A DNA stretch of 24,495 nucleotides from Conidiobolus incongruus B7586 (taxonomy: Eukaryota; Entomophthoromycota; Entomophthoromycetes; Entomophthorales; Conidiobolaceae): contig JNEM01016256.1 of NCBI GenBank assembly GCA_000697335.1, positions 1 to 24,495 on the forward strand, in the 5' to 3' direction. The notes beneath the pieces were generated by a model. The model worked only from the letters and a program-made list of their open reading frames with translations, did no database searches and was not told the DNA's origin. Below, one piece after another: positions 11,109 through 22,620 of the stretch. Each line of letters starts with the position of its first letter. Position 1 is the stretch's first letter. Position numbers and translations under genes: made by a program.

Positions 11109-12332
11109 TTAAATTTTTTCATTAGGTTCAAATTGTTGCAGATATTCCTGATTTAATTTGTTAATTTTAAATGTTAAATACTCAGTAATAACCTGTCTAA
11201 TAGAAAGTGATAAGATATTTAACACGTCAAAAGATTCGCTATCACCGACGGGATGTGCTTGGGAAAATGTTTTGATGTAGTGGTAGTCGGAGGGACTGTA
11301 CAGGACACAAGAATGGAAGATGAGGGAGGTGTCTGGCAAGGGTGCTGCTTTGCATGGATGAATTGCGATAAAGACGGATGTAGTGTTACAGCTAGTAGCA
11401 AGATAAGATGTAGCGGTTGAAGGAGTAGATTTTTGAGCTTGAGTGAGTGATGCAGCAGCTTCAGCACGGAGTTTAGCTACGTTGTACCCCTCAACAAAGC
11501 CATGGGAAATCTTTTGAAAGGGGTTGGCTTCGGGAGCGGCTTCCAATAAACCTTCCTCATCATCGTTGTCTTGAGATTGATTTTCGGTTTGGTTCACTTG
11601 GATAGCCTTACCATTCTTTATAATTAAGTCTTTAAAATAATTCTGTCTGTTCAATATTTCGTCACAATGGTTATAGACTAAAAACTCAAACTCTGAATAG
11701 TCATAATCGCTCAAGATAAAAATTTGTAGCTGTTCCAAGTTCTCGGGAGGGGGAGCCAAGGTATTAATGACGTTATTGACTGAAGATTGAGTGAACTTGC
11801 TTATATCTTTAGCAATTTTAGAGAGAGAATCTTGATTAGCAAAAGTTTTAATTGAAGTTTCCAAATTTCGAGTAGCTTCGTTATTTATAACAGATTGGGA
11901 CAAACCTGTTAAAGTGCTTTTCACAGAGCTTACATTCTTTTTTAATAAATCCGAATTTTGAGTTTCTTTAAGGACGTTTGAAGCAGTATTCCATAAGCTA
12001 CTAAAAGACCAGTTGCTTGAAGTATTGGAACTCTGTTGGTTCTTTTCTAAATCATGGTTATTAGTATCTTGAACAGGTTGGGACTGATTGATTGGTTTCG
12101 ACTCTTTTTGTGAGATGTCAGACTTAGTATCATCAAGTTTAATATTTTGAGTAGATTGTGTTAATTGATTAACTTCTTTTTCTTGAATAGACTTATTCTC
12201 GGTCTTTGGAGTGAATTTAGGTTCAGTAGGAAGTTCAGTAGGAGTAGAAACTGGAGTATTGTCTAAACTATTTAAAAAATCAGCAACTTCATCATCTACA
12301 ATATTTTTATTATTTGATTTAATATCAGCCAT
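11109..12332 (-). CDS. MTC1: Mtc1-family protein (maintenance of telomere capping 1, DUF5427)
   Basis: An intronless frame of 407 aa. The N-terminal motif DEVADFLNSL (residues 14-23) is the short acidic start typical of this fungal family. A disordered Gln/Ser/Thr/Asn-rich linker follows to about residue 105. The conserved core then begins with NWSFSSLWNTASNVLK and continues to the family-like INTLAPPPENLEQLQIF segment. The C-terminal part contains SVFIAIHP, a YHYIKTFSQAHP segment and a final helical stretch. In yeast, Mtc1 was found through genetic interaction with telomere capping and the protein associates with early Golgi/COPI vesicles, so the name describes a phenotype rather than a biochemical role. 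No signal peptide or membrane span is seen. An upstream ATG at 12340-12342 opens a 5-codon frame whose stop overlaps the main start region, which could dampen translation if it lies in the mRNA. The length is somewhat below that of yeast Mtc1. Confidence 0.8.
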   Translation of the reverse strand: MADIKSNNKNIVDDEVADFLNSLDNTPVSTPTELPTEPKFTPKTENKSIQEKEVNQLTQSTQNIKLDDTKSDISQKESKPINQSQPVQDTNNHDLEKNQQSSNTSSNWSFSSLWNTASNVLKETQNSDLLKKNVSSVKSTLTGLSQSVINNEATRNLETSIKTFANQDSLSKIAKDISKFTQSSVNNVINTLAPPPENLEQLQIFILSDYDYSEFEFLVYNHCDEILNRQNYFKDLIIKNGKAIQVNQTENQSQDNDDEEGLLEAAPEANPFQKISHGFVEGYNVAKLRAEAAASLTQAQKSTPSTATSYLATSCNTTSVFIAIHPCKAAPLPDTSLIFHSCVLYSPSDYHYIKTFSQAHPVGDSESFDVLNILSLSIRQVITEYLTFKINKLNQEYLQQFEPNEKI

Positions 12333-14272
12333 TTTGCTTCATTGACTTGATGAATGAATTGAATTAATTAGACACCGATGAATAGTGAATTTAAGAAAAT
12401 TCAATGAATTGAATCTTGAATATGGGATAATTTGAAAACTGGAATAAAACTTCAATCGGAAAATCTACTTATTTTCAGTATATTTATTGTTTTTATAATA
12501 TAAAGCATTAAAAATGATATTTAAACTATATTATGATATAGTAAATTATAATTTATATATCCCATGATAATATTATAAATATTGGAATTATATTTAAAAA
12601 GTCATATTCTTTATTGTAGTATTTCATTTTAAAGATTGTCTCATTTAACAGACAGGTTAGATTTTTTCAAATTTCGAAATATTATATCAAACCGAATCAA
12701 ATTTCAAATTGAATATATTAATTGGTAAAAATAAATATACCATAACTACAATGATTGATAGAATTTGTAATATACCTAAGCATTTACTTGTATTGAAATA
12801 TAAAAATTAAATCTTGGATAGCCTTGTTTCACGAATTTTGCTCAATATGGTATACTTCAAAATTCAGATTGATTTGTTAATGTAATTTATGATTATATTT
12901 TATAATAAATATTGTGATTTCAAATTGTACAGATTAATTAATCTGAATATGATAAAAAAATGTTTGACACAACTCTGCAATTCAAAAACTAATTTTTCGA
13001 TATTGGAGTCATTTTTATTTATAATCATTCGTTTTTATATAATATATAAATGATAATATTAGAATGGTAATTAAAAAATTTACATAGTTTGCTAACTAAA
13101 ATGAGGTTTTAATTGCAATAAACAAAAATTATTTAAAATATATACTTGTAATAATTACTAATTCAACGTTAATTAAATTGCAAATTGTTTGAATGAATTT
13201 AAATAATAATGTACTTATCAATCTATTCATTCTAATAAGAGTGTTCTATTATATTCATTTATATTAATTTTTTCTAGTTTGGTGTGATTTTGGAAGATAC
13301 ACAACCTTCCAGTTTATATTTTGTGAGAAAAGTGTTTATACTTTGTTTGAAATTGGTTGGTATTATCTAAAATTTTTATAATCTTGGCTGTTTAAGAGTG
13401 AATTATTAGTAATATGCCATACTCTATTTGATATTTGAAATTATATATTTCAAAGGTAAATATCACAAAAACATTAGTATATTCTGTAAATGATTGTTAA
13501 TTCGAAAAGCTCAAACGGTAAACTTTGGCCACCAACTAAAAACAAATACTCTGTATTTTTAATAGAAAGATATATAAGGGATGATATCTAATTTTATTAT
13601 GGAATATATATGTGATAAGTCATATAAACTAATTTCGAATATCAGTAGAGAATGTATGGTGTTTCATAATAATTATTTTGAATTTTAGATTCAATTTTTA
13701 ACACTATTAATATATCATGATATGTTATATATCAAGTTCTATCATATATTTTATATTTCAAAGCAAAGTTACTAATATAATTTTTTAACCTTATCCTAAA
13801 ACTTCAACCCGATTTGAAATTTTTAATTTTAATATATCATAGAACATATATATTTAATTATGGATTCTTTATAAATTATATACTATTTGTTTTTGAATGC
13901 ACAATATGTAATATCATCTAAGGTTTAAAAAATATTAATTATATTTTAAGTGATTTTATACTAAAATTTTGTGTAATATTATATACATCATTATTTCTAT
14001 AATTTTTGATATGCTTTGCTAGAAATGTAAATAGTTAAAATATACTTGATTTATTCACTGATATATATTTTGAACCTTTCACTATTAAGAACAAGTCTGA
14101 TTCCATTAATTTTTTTCAAGATTTGCAAAATTTCAATTTTATTTATATATATTCTATGTGATTCAAGTTATAGTATTAAAAATATGCATACGAAATTAAT
14201 AATGTTTATTCAATCCAGTTAAACATGAAATATATATAACCTGATTAACTGAGTATTATTTTATTAAAATGA

Positions 14273-14291
14273 CATATATATATATATATAT
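14273..14291. repeat. TA dinucleotide microsatellite
   Basis: An uninterrupted run of alternating A and T about 19 bases long in intergenic DNA. Confidence 0.85.
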
Positions 14292-15468
14292 TAATTTTAT
14301 AAACACAAAAAAGAATTGAGATCTTAAAACCCAATACATTAGATATTAGTCAATAAGAAAATATTCAATAAGATTGATAAATATAATTATTAATTAAGTT
14401 GAAAATTTATTAATTATTTAATCACATTTTGCGTAGATATATATAACTAATGTTTTTGAAATATATTCATATTTAAATTTATATAACTAGATCGAAATAT
14501 GTTAATTTTCATAATGATTGATGGAAAATTTAGACATAAATTTTCTAAATTATGAATATTGTAATAAATATTCTTTATAAGTATTATATACGTCTATAAA
14601 TTCTGATATGTATGACATAGATTCTAAACATTATTTTTGTTTTTATATCCAAAAAAGCTAAATATGATATATTTCATCCATACCTATTCAAAATTTCTTT
14701 AATTTTGTTAAATTTGGAACACTTATTATAAATGAAACTTAATTGGTTCTCAAGAGTGTTAAAGTTAAATTTTAAATAATCAATTTATGTATTAATAAAA
14801 ACTTGTAAATAATTAAAAATTAATAGTTTGTACAATGTTCAATATTATTGTGAATATTAATTAAAATAAATGGTATTTCATAATTCAAAAATATATTTTA
14901 TATTATACAACAAATGAAGTTCATACTGTTTTTATAATTAAATTAACAGTTAATTTATTCGTCAAATATTGAATACCTCTTATATTTACTTAGATTGGCA
15001 AGTATCTCGATAAAATATTTTAACCATAAATAATCTCCATAAAAGATCCCAATCCCCCATTATGTTCCTCCTCAACTCCGAATAATTTATGCACCTTCAT
15101 CAACTATAGTGATGAATATACATGCACATAGTAATGTTATAATTTTTTCTTATATTAACTCCGTTTTGATTTTCATTAATATAATTGAAATATTAAATAT
15201 CAAGTTAATACTCATTTGGTCCAAAAGCTTGTTAAATATTTTATATAAAATCACATAATTTTTTGATATATTTCTTAATATTTATTGAGACATCTATTTA
15301 AATATAAATAATACTAGATTTTCAAGAGATCATTAAACTTCCATACTATTACATATATATTCATTTTTGATTTAAATACTAATAGTTGATTATCTTGATA
15401 TTGATACAATTTAATAAAATTATAATTTGAAAAATCACATAATATATTATTAATATTATACTCAAAAA

Positions 15469-15491
15469 TATATATATATATATATATATAT
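15469..15491. repeat. TA dinucleotide microsatellite
   Basis: An uninterrupted alternating A/T run about 23 bases long, the longest simple repeat I noticed in the window. Confidence 0.85.
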
Positions 15492-15759
15492 TTATCAATT
15501 TTCTTAAAATAAATATTTTGAGATTTAAAAGATAATCACACTTAGAATCATTAATTTTGTTTTAAAATATAGTAACAGAAGTACATAAAATATTTCGCAA
15601 ATGATTATAATCTTATATATTATTTAACTATAATTTAAAAAACTAGGAGATAGTAGTATTAAGACATTTAAAATCGTTATTTACGCCAATTTTCCAATCC
15701 ACTTGAAAACGAGTCAACAGATAAAAATATTACCAAGAAATATACTATAGATTGAACTT

Positions 15760-15894
15760 ATGCATTTGGAATTCAGTTCAGTAGAATCAACGTATGTGAT
15801 GGAGTATTCCGTTCCTATGTTTGAGTGTTATCAATTTTTGACGTACTTTAGTACCACATTCTCAACCTTAGAATTTATTGGATTGAATATTTAA
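15760..15894 (+). CDS. Possible small ORF or lone exon (44 aa), unrecognised
   Basis: An ATG at 15760 opens 44 codons ending in TAA in a locally less AT-rich patch upstream of the tetraspanin. Stops are very dense in the surrounding DNA, so a frame of this length with varied codons is somewhat unexpected. The peptide has no recognisable motif, signal peptide or membrane segment. A GTATGT inside it (about 15791) could be a splice donor, so the frame might also be part of a larger spliced transcript or the tetraspanin 5' UTR. Coding status is doubtful. Confidence 0.2.
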   Translation: MHLEFSSVESTYVMEYSVPMFECYQFLTYFSTTFSTLEFIGLNI

Positions 15895-16491
15895 TTTTTA
15901 TGCTAATTGTGAATTGAGGCTTCGCATTAAATTTCTTGGATTAGGATAAAACACTTGATATATGAACGAATGCTTGTAAACTAGTCTTTGAATCAAGGCT
16001 TGGATTATTGTGATTTAGTATTAGAGGTATTCAATAATCAAAGTAATTAGTATAACCAAGTGCACATAGTTTTATTATTGGTTTAAATAATCTATTGGTG
16101 CTGGCAATTGATAACAAAAAAAATTAAAATTCGAGGTATCCAATTACTGTGATACCAATAACCTGTAAATTCTGTTCAACAATCCAATCATCAAATTAAT
16201 TTAGATTGTACACATAAAATTTAATTTTTAGTGGAAGTTAAAAATAATATAAAAATTCAACCTTATCAGATAGTTAAAACCAATTTCAATATATTGTAAA
16301 AAAATTAGTTATTAAGTGTAGTAATAAAAGTAGAATAATTGTTAATTATTATTACTTTTAATTATCACAATTCTCCTTAAAAATTCGTATATATTATATT
16401 AATAGCTACTCACTTACTCCTTGAAATATTAATTGAATTTTTTTACTCTTTTTAACTTTAATATTTATTTGAATTTTGATAATTTGAAATT

Positions 16492-17394
16492 ATGGTTGGA
16501 GTAACTCCTGGCTTAAGGAAAATTTATTTAATATCAGTTACTTTGTTCTTGTTGGCGGGATGTTCCGCTTTAGGTGTGGGCGCTTATTTTATTAGTACTC
16601 CTTTTATGAGAAGACAGGCTATTCTAACTTCAACACCTATTTGGGGTAAATCTGAATATTTTATATTAATTGAACGCAAAAACTTATCTAATTTATTTAT
16701 TAGTTGCTATAAGTATAGGTATTACTATGGTAGTTTCTTCTATAATTGGTTATACTGTAACTTTCAGTCGTTCTAAAGCGAGATCGACAATTGCACTATT
16801 CAATTTCCTTATTATTGTTTGTGTCATTGCTACGCTGTGCTTGGGTACTTATGTTTGGTTCCAGACCCTTGATGTCAGAAATGCATTTTCAGACCGTTGG
16901 CAAAGCTGGGCTCCTGAATTAAAAGACGCTTTCCAATCTAATGTAATTCTTTAGATTTTATTTCCTTTAAATCATATTTGATTAATCAATATTTATAGGA
17001 TAAATGTTGCGGATATGCTTCTACAATTGATAGCCCAGCCATTTCCGACACATGTACAATTGATATAATTTACAACGGAACTTTAGAATCTTGTGAAAAT
17101 AAGATTTTTACCTATGTCAACAATTATCTTAGAAATATTTATACAACTCTCTTCCTCTACACCGCTGTTGATGTGTTGACCATGTTAGCTGCCTTGATGT
17201 TGGATCAAACTCTCAAAGACCAATTTAGATATGAAAAATCTGTCGCTAAGATGATTAACTTACATAATATTAGTTTACATCAGGAGCATCATATTAATAA
17301 TCAGCATATGCATCATATTCAAAATCCTAGGAGAAGTTTATTACCCAATTCTTCGATGCATAATTTCAGCGTAATACACGGCCAACATCATTAA
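16492..17394 (+). CDS. Tetraspanin (fungal, 3 exons, 262 aa)
   Basis: Exons 16492-16645, 16704-16942 and 16999-17394 join in frame, with GT-AG introns of 58 and 56 nt, to give 262 aa. TM1 spans about residues 11-33, TM2 about 50-72, TM3 about 80-104 and TM4 about 178-199. The large extracellular loop (about 105-177) carries the tetraspanin hallmark CCG at 134-136, plus C150 and C163, enough for two disulfides, and a glycosylation site N157-G-T. Tetraspanins organise membrane microdomains through lateral partner contacts; in filamentous fungi Pls1-type members serve in penetration structures. The first loop is short, as in many fungal members. The cytosolic tail is rich in His, Asn and Gln (about 215-262). 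Both introns fall at or near segment boundaries, the second just before the CCG motif. It converges on the PPWD1 gene, 191 bp away. The exact subfamily is not determined. Confidence 0.88.
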
Positions 17395-17585
17395 GTATCT
17401 ATAACTAGGAGTATTCCCCCAACCGATACACAAGCTAACATATAAAAATTATACATGAAATAACGAAACGAGAGTTGATTCAGTGAATGATCCTCATATT
17501 TAAAACAAATCAAATTCATAATTAATTTAATAAATAAAAATTTCAAATTTCAAATGAGTTTTGCAAATTAAAGACTGTTATTCAT

Positions 17586-19758
17586 TTATTTAATATCAAT
17601 ATTAATAATAGAAATTTCTTCAACGGGTTTGTCACTTCTATCGGTTTTAACACCTTCAATACCATGGACGACATCCATACCACTTGTTACTCTACCAAAT
17701 ATAGTGTGCTTATTATCTAACCAGGGAGTAGCAGTAGTTGTAATGAAGAACTGACTTCCATTGGTGTTGGGCCCTGCATTAGCCATACTTAGGGTGTAAG
17801 GTCTATCATGGCGGTAGTCTCTGTGGAATTCATCTTCAAAATCTTCTCCCCAGATGGATTCCCCGCCAGTACCATCTCCAAGCGGGTCACCAGTTTGAAT
17901 CATGAAAGATTTAATAACTCTATGAAATATTACACCGTTATAGTATCCATTCTTGGAGTGAGTGACAAAATTTTCTACAGCTTTAGGCGCAACTTGAGGG
18001 AATAATTGAACGTGAATATCTCCCATCGTAGTGTGAATGGAGGCGGAATTAGCCAAGGTTTTTTGGGTAGCAGTTGATGCAATAGTTTGTTCCTCGCGAG
18101 TTGGCTTTTCGTTGAAAATATCACGATCTCCCTTATTATTGTCTGTTGTACCAGGTTCCCTTTGAGTAAACATGAAAAAGCGGTTCTTTTTGAAAGATGT
18201 AGCGAAGATGGTAGGATCTAATGCTTCACTTTCTTTATAAAGAGGATTGTCAGAAGCTACCATTTCCTGATATAAATATTAGTAAAAAATCACCAATGAG
18301 TATGAGTTACACTTACTAATGTGATGTTCCCTTTCTTTTTGGGAGCACCTTGATAAATGGCTACATTTAAAAATCTCTGAGGCTCAGATTTGCCCAACAA
18401 TTTTACCATTTTATTAGTTACAATGTTAATGATTTTAATACCTAACATGGATGTATAAATCAAAAAGTTGCTACTTTGATCAAAGACTGCATTAAATGAA
18501 ATTGCTTGACTTGATTTTATCCACTCACGTTCAACTGCTAATCTCCTACCAAATTCCATATCTTCTAATTTATATTTATCACTTCCAGCCTAAAACCATA
18601 AGGTTAAAATTACATATAATCATTGATTCAAGATAGATTTTACATGTTGTAAATCTCTATAAACATCTAAAGATTCATCATAAGTTCTGATCATTTTACC
18701 AGTTGAAAATTTAAAGACGCGAAGTTGACGATCTTCATTGGATACAACTACAAATAATTGACAATCTGGAGATAATGTAATTGAAGTAGGTACCACTTTT
18801 TTCTAATATCAAGAAAATAATGATCAGTTGATTGAACCGCAAAGTGATCAATATAAAATACCTTTTTAAATTCGTACAAATCAGTTTGATATTTCATTTC
18901 AAATTGAATTGTTGGAGGTAAATTATGAGGTTCATTAGAGTCCCAGTATTCAAGCATACCAGATTTGTCACTTGAGATTACACATTTGTAAAAATGATTA
19001 TAAACCATGCAATTCACAGGATGACTGTGAATTTTATCAAGGGTTTTAATAGGCTGGCCATCTCCACGACTGTCGAAAATATGAATATTTTTAGAATCTT
19101 GATCAGCACTAAATAAAATAATTTAATATATAATAAAATATTAAAGATTGAATGAAATTTACCAAGCGATAAGTGGATTAAGTTGGCCTTTTTGTTCGAT
19201 CCAGCACAAAGTACTTGGAACGAAATTCAGTTGAATAAGATTTGTCATATCAAAATTTATTACATCAAAAACCTTGATAGTTTTATCTTGAGAACAAGTA
19301 GCTAACCATAAACCATCATGAGAGAATTGAACATCGTTAATAATACTCAAATGAGCTTTGAAATGTTTTACAAATTCTATATTTTCATATATTTTTTTCC
19401 AAAATTTTAAGTGACCATCCATTGATGTAGTAACAATAAAATTCGTTTTAGATACTTTAATATGATTGATAACTTCTCTGTGCATATAACTCCTTTCATA
19501 CATTTCAGCACTGGGTAGTTGATTAATGAGTAAGTTTTCGTGTGGTAATACTATAAAATGTTGAATTTAATTCATTTTTAATATTAAAAACTAAATAATT
19601 TTACCTTTTCTTTTTTTATTGCTTGACTGTTGCTCAGCTTGAGTAGGCAATTGGGGTCCAAAATCATCATCTGAATTCTCTTCTTCAGAAATTGGATGAG
19701 TATTTTTCTCATTAATTTCTACTTCTTTTATTTCTTCTTTAGAATTATTATTTGACAT
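17586..19758 (-). CDS. PPWD1: PPWD1-type WD40 / cyclophilin peptidyl-prolyl isomerase (6 exons, 633 aa)
   Basis: Exons, in transcript order: 19758-19605, 19550-19163, 19108-18862, 18802-18644, 18589-18317 and 18266-17586. The five GT-AG introns of 50-59 nt all restore frame, giving 633 aa against 646 in human PPWD1. Residues 1-51 form an acidic tail ending in a basic KKRK. WD40 repeats occupy about 60-400 and include the family-typical [23 protein letters not shown] and [11 protein letters not shown]. The cyclophilin domain covers about 481-633 and keeps the active-site set R523, F528, Q531, W589 and H594 with exactly the spacing of cyclophilin A R55, F60, Q63, W121 and H126, so it should be catalytically competent. 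The family is nuclear and found in late spliceosomes, where it isomerises prolyl bonds. The start chosen is the ATG that opens the acidic tail. A 536-bp gap separates it from the upstream 4EHP gene. Confidence 0.93.
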
Positions 19759-20294
19759 TTTCTATTTTATTATTGGATTTATATATTATAATAAATGTTA
19801 TTACTTTTTGTGGATGTTATTTTAGTCCCCATGTAAGTCTCATAATTAAAATCATTTAATGAATAATTTTATTTATGGGATACTTTGATCAATTAATTTT
19901 TTGATTGAAATTGTATTCAAGTAACATAAAAAGCCATATCATTAATAATATTTATCTTTTGAAAATAATATAATAGTATCCATATAGAAATAGCAATTAT
20001 TATATTTCATTATTTGGAAAATATTACAATTCATGCTCACTAAATAAAATTCTATAATTACTTGATTACATTGTTTTGTGAATTAGAAGTATTTTTAAAT
20101 GGAAATTTTTCATGTAGAAAGAAACTATATAATTTGAATTAATTTAATAAAAACAAATCGAAGTAATAATATGAGTAAAAATATCTGATAACTTTAAGTA
20201 AGTATTTTTTTTATTTATGTACCCCTATAAAATCGAAGATTTTAATTAAAGATTAAAAATAATCGATATTAATATAGTGGAAAGAAAAAATTAA
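19759..20294. other. Intergenic: PPWD1 promoter and 4EHP 3' region
   Basis: AT-rich, with no open frame and no recognised element. Both neighbours are on the minus strand, so this gap should contain the PPWD1 promoter and 5' UTR on its left and the 4EHP 3' UTR on its right. Confidence 0.6.
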
Positions 20295-21358
20295 TTACTT
20301 ATATACATCAGTATTTCTAAAGCTTGAGTTGTCTTTCAAAGCATCGTTATGTGATTTGTACTCCATGACTACATCTGATGGTAAATTGAGAATTTTTTTA
20401 AGAGTGTCCCTACATAATAGATGAATATAAGATTAATTTTATAAAATATCATAAATAATTACCTAATAATCGTATTGGTGGCACTATCATTAGCTGTCTT
20501 ATTCCAAATTGATAATATATCTTCAGAATGACGGATTGATATGACAGCACCACAAATTTCATCACCTACGTCAAATTGTTGACCAATCATACCCAATACC
20601 TATTTATTCACTCGTTAATAAACTAATAATACTGAATGAAATAGAATATTACTAAATTCTCCCAAAATCTTGAAGCTAATCCCTTTTTAAATCGTACTAT
20701 CCATTTACCACCATTAATATTTGTTTCATCCTATATATTCACATTACATAAACTAAATTAATATATTGAATAAATGAACCACTAAATTACCTCCCAAACT
20801 GGGCGAATACCCTCCTTAAATAAATGGTAATCACTGATAGTTGGTAGCTCGTGAGGTCTCCTTAAATGACTATAAACGGCCCAAAATTCTTCTATCTAAA
20901 ATGTTGTATAACCAGTTTACGCTCTAATTCACGTTTAAATTGAAATGAATTATCATAAACTTACAGAAGAAAAGGAGGATATTCTCTTCATTGCACCTTC
21001 ATAATCTACTAATTTTTGACCAGGAGGACGATGCATAAACCAGAAAACCCATGAAGAATGTAAAGGATGCACTTGTAAAGGTAAATTCTCTTGATTATTC
21101 CCCCCCTCATCAGTTAGACCTAAACTAGTATTCTGACTTTGACCACTTGCTGAAGTAGTTAATTGGCCAGAGTCGCTACGTCTTGGTAATTGTACTAGTT
21201 TAGAACTATATTGAGGAGTGTTATTGCTTATGTTAATTGAATCTGAAGATCTAATCAAATGCAAAACAAAACCAAAATAAAATATTTAGTAAAAAGATCT
21301 TGAGTAATTAATTAATATAAACATACTTATTCATTGTGTATGGAACACCAACTTGCAT
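20295..21358 (-). CDS. EIF4E2: Class II eIF4E / 4EHP-type cap-binding protein (6 exons, 250 aa)
   Basis: Exons, in transcript order: 21358-21327, 21250-20965, 20895-20791, 20730-20653, 20599-20463 and 20409-20295. GT-AG introns of 76, 69, 60, 53 and 53 nt keep frame throughout, giving 250 aa. Residues 1-70 are a Ser/Thr/Asn/Gln-rich tail, and the cap-binding fold follows. The class II match is strong: GGKWIVRFKKGLASRFWENL, EEICGAV-like DEICGAV, SIWNKTA, IRDTLKKILNLP and the C-terminal DNSSFRNT are close to animal 4EHP. The cap-stacking Trp equivalent to W56 of eIF4E is Tyr94, as in class II, while the W43 position keeps Trp78. W140 and E141 match the second cap Trp and its Glu. 4EHP binds the mRNA cap but poorly recruits eIF4G, and in animals it represses translation. 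The first exon is only 32 nt, and a second in-frame ATG lies at codon 9, so the start is slightly uncertain. Confidence 0.92.
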
Positions 21359-22620
21359 AACTTTGATAAAAAATAAATAAGAAAAAGTTAATAAAACTAA
21401 TTTCAAGTTAAAAAGAATTATATATTCATTTACTATTTTATATAATATTGAATTTTAAATAATAAAATTTTTACACTAAACAACAATAATAAGATTAAAA
21501 TTTAATATTTAATAAAAATTTTTTTTACATTTCCATTTTAACTAAATTTTAGTGGGTAAAAAATTTATTTGGCGAGGTGATATTTTCATTAAAGTATTTA
21601 TTGATCCAAAATTTTTTATAAAAACATTAATCAATTATAAAATATTTATATATAAGGGAGTCGCTATTAGAATCAAATTGCTCTGTAATATGTTGAAAAT
21701 ATATTTCCTTTATTTAATTCTTTACCAATATACATTCTATTTGGTAAAATCTTTAAATATTGAAAGTTCCAATTCTGGTACATCTTTCAACTACAAATGC
21801 TTAGTTAGGTAATAATATATGAATCAAATATATACTAAAAATTTTTTAAATTATTATTTTTATCAAACTATCATACTTCAAAATTTTATGAACCTGTTTT
21901 ATCAATATAAAAACAAGAGAATATGTAGTATAAATTATGAAACCTAAATTTAAAGAAAATATTTTTAATACTATTGAATAAATTTTCAATATTGAGGTTA
22001 AAGAATTACTGAATCACCGAGTAATAATCAAATTGCTAAACCATAAGGATAACTTTAATTAAATCAAAATACCTTCATTAAAAATTGTTTAAATATTTAT
22101 AATTTTATATTACTAGTAAAGTAATAGAATTTAAACCTTGTTCAATGGTTTCTCCCCTTTTTTTCAAAGATTAGATCAATTATTTTCAAATTTTATATTG
22201 AACTTGAAAATACAAAGATGAAATATTGAACTTGTATATGGAATTCGTTATACACATTTAACGGTTTTTATTAGTACGATATAAAAATATATTTAATATT
22301 CTTATCAATAGAGCTATATTTTATTATTTATTGTTTCATATATTTCTTTGTTTTAACAACGATTCAAAATTTGAAGATTAATTTATTTATTCTTAAGTTT
22401 TATTAGCTTGGAAATTAAATTACATATTTCCTCATTTGATTATATTATTAACTCATATTTAATATATTTAATCATTTAAAAAATAATATTTAATTAGATA
22501 GGAAATCTTGTGACATTACCTCAATTTCAAAAATATAGGGTGTTGAATTGTTATGGAGAATTTCCAAATTAATATATACTAAAATATTGTTTATTATATT
22601 ATTACTCTGCATTTTTAATA
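21359..22620. other. Intergenic region upstream of 4EHP
   Basis: The left part should be the 4EHP promoter. The rest is AT-rich, with no convincing gene apart from the short plus-strand frame at 21690-21812, listed separately. No RNA gene or repeat family was recognised. The mariner copy begins at its right edge. Confidence 0.55.
21690..21812 (+). CDS. Doubtful small ORF with a hydrophobic N-terminus (40 aa)
   Basis: An ATG at 21690 opens 40 codons. The first about 20 residues are hydrophobic and aromatic (MLKIYFLYLILYQYTFYLV) and resemble a signal peptide or membrane anchor. A Ser/Asn-rich piece with one Cys follows. The frame also runs open upstream to about 21552, without another ATG. The stop overlaps a possible splice donor (GTAATA at about 21809), so it could be a first exon, but I found no convincing downstream exon. 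Hydrophobic codons such as TTT, TTA and ATT are expected by chance in AT-rich DNA, so this is weak. Confidence 0.15.
   Translation: MLKIYFLYLILYQYTFYLVKSLNIESSNSGTSFNYKCLVR

Larger units (their letters stand above)
12333..16491. other. Large divergent intergenic region (4.1 kb), no clear gene
   Basis: This separates the minus-strand Mtc1 gene from the plus-strand tetraspanin, so both promoters must lie here. Most of it is A/T with short TA repeats and no open frame of note. Two patches are less AT-rich. Around 15000-15130 a 26-codon minus-strand frame (15020-15100) is too short to call. Around 15670-16140 a 44-codon plus-strand frame is listed separately. No tRNA, known ncRNA or transposon end was recognised. 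Confidence 0.6.

Noticed and set aside
15469-15491. TA run as a possible functional element
   Set aside because: Simple TA repeats are expected by slippage in DNA this AT-rich; nothing near it suggests a role.
16670-16954. Alternative tetraspanin start in exon 2
   Set aside because: This frame runs through intron 1 from an ATG that lies inside the intron and reads on past the donor of intron 2; the spliced three-exon model restores four membrane segments and the CCG loop.
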